Shown: in pieces, positions 6,058 to 8,980 of the stretch
How the letters are laid out: every line of letters begins with the position of its first letter
How positions within the stretch are numbered: position 1 is the first letter of the stretch
Assembly (NCBI GenBank): GCA_017425765.1
Contig: JAFOXE010000125.1
Span: 1 to 8,980, forward strand
Source of the DNA: Paraprevotella sp.
GTDB lineage: Bacteria; Bacteroidota; Bacteroidia; Bacteroidales; Bacteroidaceae
DNA: 8,980 bases
Direction of reading: 5' to 3'
Position numbers and translations under genes: made by a program
The notes under the pieces: generated by a model
Database searches by the model: none
What the model saw: only the letters and a program-made list of their open reading frames with translations
Told to the model about the DNA's origin: nothing

Positions 6058-7701
6058 ATGGCTAATATCCCAACATTTAAGTATGCACCTATGTTCCAAA
6101 TGGGCAAGGACGATACTGAGTATTACTTGCTGACCAAAGATTATGTATCTGTAGGCGAGTTCGAGGGCAAACCTATTTTGAAAATCGCTCCGGAAGGTCT
6201 TACCGCAATGGCCAATGCAGCATTCCGCGATGTTTCATTCATGTTGCGCCGTTCACACAACGAGCAAGTAGCAAAGATTTTGACCGACCCCGAAGCAAGC
6301 GAAAATGACAAGTATGTGGCCTTAACATTCTTGCGTAATGCCGATGTGGCCAGCAAGGGTGTGTTGCCATTCTGCCAAGACACTGGCACTGCCATCATCC
6401 ACGGCGAGAAAGGACAACACGTTTGGACCGGCTACTGCGACGAGGAGGCACTGTCGTTGGGCGTATTTAAGACCTATACCGAGGAGAACCTTCGCTACAG
6501 CCAAAATGCTCCTCTCTCCATGTACGACGAAGTGAACACCAAATGCAACCTTCCGGCACAAATCGACATCGAGGCCACCGAAGGAATGGAATATCGTTTC
6601 CTTTGTGTAACTAAGGGTGGCGGTTCTGCCAACAAAACATATCTATATCAAGAAACAAAAGCAATCTTGAATCCGGCCACTTTGGTGCCCTTCATGATTG
6701 AAAAGATTAAAAGCTTAGGAACAGCAGCTTGTCCTCCTTATCACATTGCTTTCGTCATCGGAGGTACATCTGCCGAGAAGAACTTACTGACTGTTAAGTT
6801 GGCCTCAACTCACTACTACGACAATCTGCCTACTACCGGCGACGAAACCGGACGCGCTTTCCGCGACGTTGAGTTAGAGAAGGAAGTGCTCAAGGAAGCA
6901 CACCGTATTGGCCTTGGTGCTCAATTCGGTGGCAAATACTTGGCTCACGATGTGCGCATCATCCGCTTGCCACGTCATGGAGCTTCTTGCCCCGTAGGCT
7001 TGGGCGTAAGTTGTTCTGCCGACCGCAACATTAAGTGTAAGATCAACGCCGACGGTATTTGGATTGAAAAACTAGACAGCAATCCAGGCAGCTTGATTCC
7101 GGAAGAACTTCGTCGTGCCGGTGAGGGCGATGTGGTGAAGATTAACCTTGACCAACCTATGGAAGACATCCTGAAGGAGTTGGATAAGTATCCGGTTTCT
7201 ACACGTTTGAGTTTGAACGGCACCATCATTGTAGGTCGCGACATTGCTCATGCCAAATTGAAAGAACGCTTGGATAATGGCGAAGACCTTCCACAATACA
7301 TTAAGGATCACCCTATTTATTATGCCGGTCCGGCCAAGACTCCACAAGGCATGGCTTGCGGTTCTATGGGCCCCACCACAGCAGGTCGTATGGACTCGTA
7401 CGTAGACTTGTTCCAAAGCAAGGGCGGCAGCATGATTATGTTGGCTAAGGGCAATCGCTCTCAAGCCGTGACCGATGCTTGCCAGAAATATGGCGGTTTC
7501 TATTTGGGTTCCATCGGTGGCCCAGCAGCCATCTTGGCACAAAACAACATCAAGAGCATCGAATGTGTGGAATATCCCGAACTTGGCATGGAAGCCATTT
7601 GGAAGATTCGCGTAGAAGACTTCCCTGCCTTTATTTTGGTAGACAATAAGGGAAATGACTTTTTCAAGCAGATTAAGCCTTGGAAAGTAGCCGATAAATA
7701 A
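6058..7701 (+). CDS. fumA: Class I (iron-sulfur) fumarate hydratase
   Basis: The enzyme interconverts fumarate and (S)-malate. In anaerobic Bacteroidales this reaction sits in the reductive branch of the TCA cycle, which leads to succinate. The protein has 547 residues, the single-chain FumA/FumB type in which both halves of the two-subunit form are fused. Cysteines at 106 (L-P-F-C-Q-D-T-G), 225 (A-A-C-P-P-Y-H) and 319 (G-V-S-C-S-A-D-R-N) each lie one residue after the [4Fe-4S] ligands I recall for E. coli FumA (105, 224, 318). The C-terminal half carries Y-Y-A-G-P-A-K-T-P and [15 protein letters not shown] near 421-442, typical of the beta domain. Start and length fit the family. It has its own promoter and terminator. 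FumA and FumB paralogues cannot be told apart here, so the symbol denotes the type. Confidence 0.96.
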   Translation: MANIPTFKYAPMFQMGKDDTEYYLLTKDYVSVGEFEGKPILKIAPEGLTAMANAAFRDVSFMLRRSHNEQVAKILTDPEASENDKYVALTFLRNADVASKGVLPFCQDTGTAIIHGEKGQHVWTGYCDEEALSLGVFKTYTEENLRYSQNAPLSMYDEVNTKCNLPAQIDIEATEGMEYRFLCVTKGGGSANKTYLYQETKAILNPATLVPFMIEKIKSLGTAACPPYHIAFVIGGTSAEKNLLTVKLASTHYYDNLPTTGDETGRAFRDVELEKEVLKEAHRIGLGAQFGGKYLAHDVRIIRLPRHGASCPVGLGVSCSADRNIKCKINADGIWIEKLDSNPGSLIPEELRRAGEGDVVKINLDQPMEDILKELDKYPVSTRLSLNGTIIVGRDIAHAKLKERLDNGEDLPQYIKDHPIYYAGPAKTPQGMACGSMGPTTAGRMDSYVDLFQSKGGSMIMLAKGNRSQAVTDACQKYGGFYLGSIGGPAAILAQNNIKSIECVEYPELGMEAIWKIRVEDFPAFILVDNKGNDFFKQIKPWKVADK

Positions 7702-7726
7702 ACCTTTCGGCATACAACACATAAAC

Positions 7727-7766
7727 GAAAGCCCTTGCAGAGCACAGCACTCTTGCAAGGGCTTTC
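7727..7766 (+). terminator. Intrinsic terminator of the fumarase gene
   Basis: GAAAGCCCTTGCA (7727-7739) pairs perfectly with TGCAAGGGCTTTC (7754-7766). GAG/CTC (7740-7742 with 7750-7752) can extend it past one bulged T. It begins 25 nt after the stop. The 3' arm is T-rich and followed by TTGT. The near-symmetrical AAAG/CTTT ends might also stop transcripts from the opposite strand. Confidence 0.8.
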
Positions 7767-7811
7767 TTGTATAAAATCATAGACTGTTCCAAACAAGCAC
7801 CACCATCCGGC

Positions 7812-7836
7812 GCATGCATGTCTTTCATGTGCATGC
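7812..7836. repeat. CATG-rich hairpin
   Basis: GCATGCATG (7812-7820) pairs with CATG (7826-7829) and CATGC (7832-7836) across a 2-nt bulge, with a 5-nt loop TCTTT. The core GCATGTCTTTCATG resembles GCATGTCTTTTACATG at 471-486, in the other convergent gap. No T tail follows, so it is not an obvious terminator. Confidence 0.45.
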
Positions 7837-7862
7837 ACACACACCGAGAACTCACTGAAATC

Positions 7863-7918
7863 ACATGCTCATCTCGTTGCCTCAAGCTGTACATGTGGAT
7901 GCAACGAGACGAGCATGT
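7863..7918. repeat. Long imperfect hairpin with CATG ends (element B)
   Basis: ACATGCTC (7863-7870) pairs with GAGCATGT (7911-7918). After one mismatch, TCTCGTTGC (7872-7880) pairs with GCAACGAGA (7901-7909), around a 20-nt loop. The result is a stem of 17 pairs with a single mismatch. The ends ACATGCTCAT and ACGAGCATGT, and an internal CATGTGG, are shared with element A at 441-477. It lies in the convergent gap between the fumarase gene and rsgA, and no T tract follows on either strand. Confidence 0.55.
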
Positions 7919-7929
7919 AGAGAGCCTAC

Positions 7930-7953
7930 ACACGTACGTGTCTTTTCAAAAGA
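7930..7953. repeat. Two abutting palindromes before the rsgA 3' end
   Basis: ACACGTACGTGT (7930-7941) is a perfect 12-bp palindrome. Sharing its last T, TCTTTTCAAAAGA (7941-7953) is a 6-bp inverted repeat around a single C. They lie 23 nt downstream of the rsgA stop on the minus strand and could form part of its transcript end. No typical terminator is seen there. Confidence 0.35.
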
Positions 7954-7975
7954 ATTGTAGGGGATGAAAATGTGG

Positions 7976-8908
7976 CTAGTAGCCCTGACGATATTTGTTC
8001 TCGTCTTTATCTTCAAGCATGCTGAGGTACGAATTATAGCGACTTTGGCTGATTCGCTGCTCCTCCACTGCCGCCAACACAGCACAACCTGGCTCGTGAG
8101 TATGCGTACAATTGTTGTAGCGACAGTCGGCTGATGTTTGGAAAATTTCACGGAAGTAATGGCCCACTTCCTCCTTCTCCATATCGAAAGTGCCAAAACC
8201 TTTAATTCCCGGGGTATCAATAATGCTGCCTCCATGCGGCAAATCAAACATTTCACTAAAGGTAGTCGTGTGCATGCCCGTATCATGGGCCATGGATATT
8301 TCGCTGGTGCGCACATCAAGTCCGGGAATAAGGGCATTGAGCAAAGTGGATTTTCCCACTCCCGAATGTCCGGATAACAACGTGATTTTGCCTGCTAAGG
8401 CTTGGTGAACTTCCTCTATTCACTTATGAGTCAAAGCCGAACAAGGCAAGCATGGATAGCCCAAATAAGTGTACAAATCGGTTAAGGCATGCAGATAATG
8501 AAGTTCTTCTTCAGAATAGCAATCCGTTTTATTGAAAATTAGGCTTACGGGGATCCGGTAGGCCTCGGCCGACGCCAAGAAACGATCGATAAAGGTTGTG
8601 GAAGTTTCAGGATGACTTACAGTCACCACGAGAAAAGCCTGATCTATGTTGGCCGCCAGAATGTGACTTTGCTTCGATAAATTGGATGCCTTACGGATGA
8701 TGTAGTTCTTACGATCTTCAATATGCGTGATAAAAGCAGCGTCGTCTTCGTGCGTTATGAGGGTGACATAATCACCCACAGCTACAGGATTTGTGCTACG
8801 AATACCCTTAAGGCGAAAGTTTCCCTTCACCTTGCAAGTAAAAAGCCGGCCATCATCAGCACGGACGATGTACCAGCTTCCTGTATTACGAATGACTTGT
8901 CCTCTCAT
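7976..8908 (-). pseudogene. rsgA: rsgA, interrupted by an in-frame TGA at codon 163
   Basis: RsgA is a circularly permuted GTPase that acts in late 30S maturation. Read through, the frame gives 310 residues, normal for the family. An OB-fold spans about 1-75. G4 N-K-T-D is at 126-129 and G5 S-A-L at 157-159. Then comes the stop, then P-loop G-H-S-G-V-G-K-S-T (180-188), G3 D-T-P-G (231-234), and the zinc motif C262-x4-C267-x-H269-x5-C275. The TGA (8422-8420) falls where the family normally has Gly in the G-I-x-E-L-like helix start, so GGA to TGA is the simplest origin. The frame is otherwise uninterrupted, with every motif present. Translated as it stands, the product is 162 residues without a P-loop. 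No convincing restart exists; the first in-frame candidate is TTG at 8380, within the strand leading into the P-loop. The gene begins 12 nt after frr, so it is cotranscribed. A sequencing error, strain mutation or readthrough are all possible. Confidence 0.9.
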
Positions 8909-8920
8909 GCACTCAGAGGA

Positions 8921-8980
8921 TTATACAGTCATGATTTCCTTCTCCTTGGCATCAAGCAAAGCCTCAATCTTCTTGATGTA
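8921..8980 (-). CDS. frr: 3' end of ribosome recycling factor (5' partial)
   Basis: Only the last 19 codons and the TAA are inside the window; the gene continues past the right edge. The residues Y-I-K-K-I-E-A-L-L-D-A-K-E-K-E-I-M-T-V match the end of Frr as found in Bacteroidales (helix with A-K-E-K-E-I-M-T-V at the terminus). Frr, with EF-G, dissociates post-termination ribosomes. The stop lies 12 nt before the rsgA ATG, so the two form one transcription unit, an arrangement that suits their shared role at the ribosome. Confidence 0.88.
   Translation of the reverse strand, partial: YIKKIEALLDAKEKEIMTV

Noticed and set aside
7072..7758. Long minus-strand open frame (228 codons) opposite the fumarase gene
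   Set aside because: It lies antisense to a clearly conserved enzyme, its translation shows no family motif, and it would read through the fumarase terminator.
7882..8337. Minus-strand frame of 151 codons overlapping rsgA
   Set aside because: It is a shifted frame of the rsgA C-terminal half, whose own frame carries D-T-P-G and the zinc motif. It also runs through element B.
8420..8422. TGA in rsgA read as a sense codon (UGA as glycine, as in some candidate-phylum bacteria, or as selenocysteine)
   Set aside because: Glycines elsewhere in the window use GGN, and no other gene has an in-frame TGA, so systematic recoding would be a poor fit. The expected residue is not Cys or Sec, and I saw no SECIS-like hairpin right after the codon.

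Overview
The window looks like a housekeeping stretch of a Bacteroidales chromosome, probably Prevotella-like. Three things point there. Several upstream regions carry the Bacteroidetes sigma-ABfr promoter pattern (TTG about 18-20 nt before TAnnTTTG). Start codons sit behind A-rich leaders with little Shine-Dalgarno signal. The first gene ends in a C-terminal tail of the type IX secretion kind. Genus is an inference from protein flavour, not a measured match.

Layout, left to right. The 3' end of a secreted, surface-type protein (+) is followed by a 19-bp perfect inverted repeat and a CATG-rich stretch. A tRNA-Lys(TTT) gene (-) comes next, with its own promoter and an intrinsic terminator. Then come an AI-2E-family membrane protein (-) and thymidine kinase tdk (-), which probably form one tdk-led transcript. 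Divergent from tdk are rsmI (+) and a coiled-coil lipoprotein (+), closed by a strong terminator. hflX (+) and a class I fumarate hydratase (+) follow as separate units, each with a recognisable promoter and a hairpin after it. On the minus strand at the right end are the last 19 codons of frr and then rsgA, 12 nt apart. rsgA meets the fumarase gene tail to tail across a 274-nt hairpin-rich gap.

Functional theme: five elements serve translation. RsmI modifies 16S rRNA, HflX and RsgA are ribosome-associated GTPases, Frr recycles ribosomes, and tRNA-Lys decodes AAA/AAG. Around them are pyrimidine salvage (Tdk), fumarate/malate interconversion (Fum), a PerM-like transporter and two envelope proteins.

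The clearest anomaly is an in-frame TGA at codon 163 of rsgA, where the family normally has glycine. It separates the G4/G5 half from the P-loop half of an otherwise intact gene. The second point of interest is a pair of related CATG-rich hairpin elements sharing ACATGCTCAT and ACGAGCATGT ends. They lie in the two convergent intergenic gaps about 7.4 kb apart. I found no mobile element, CRISPR array, phage or defence system, and no convincing new multi-gene system.
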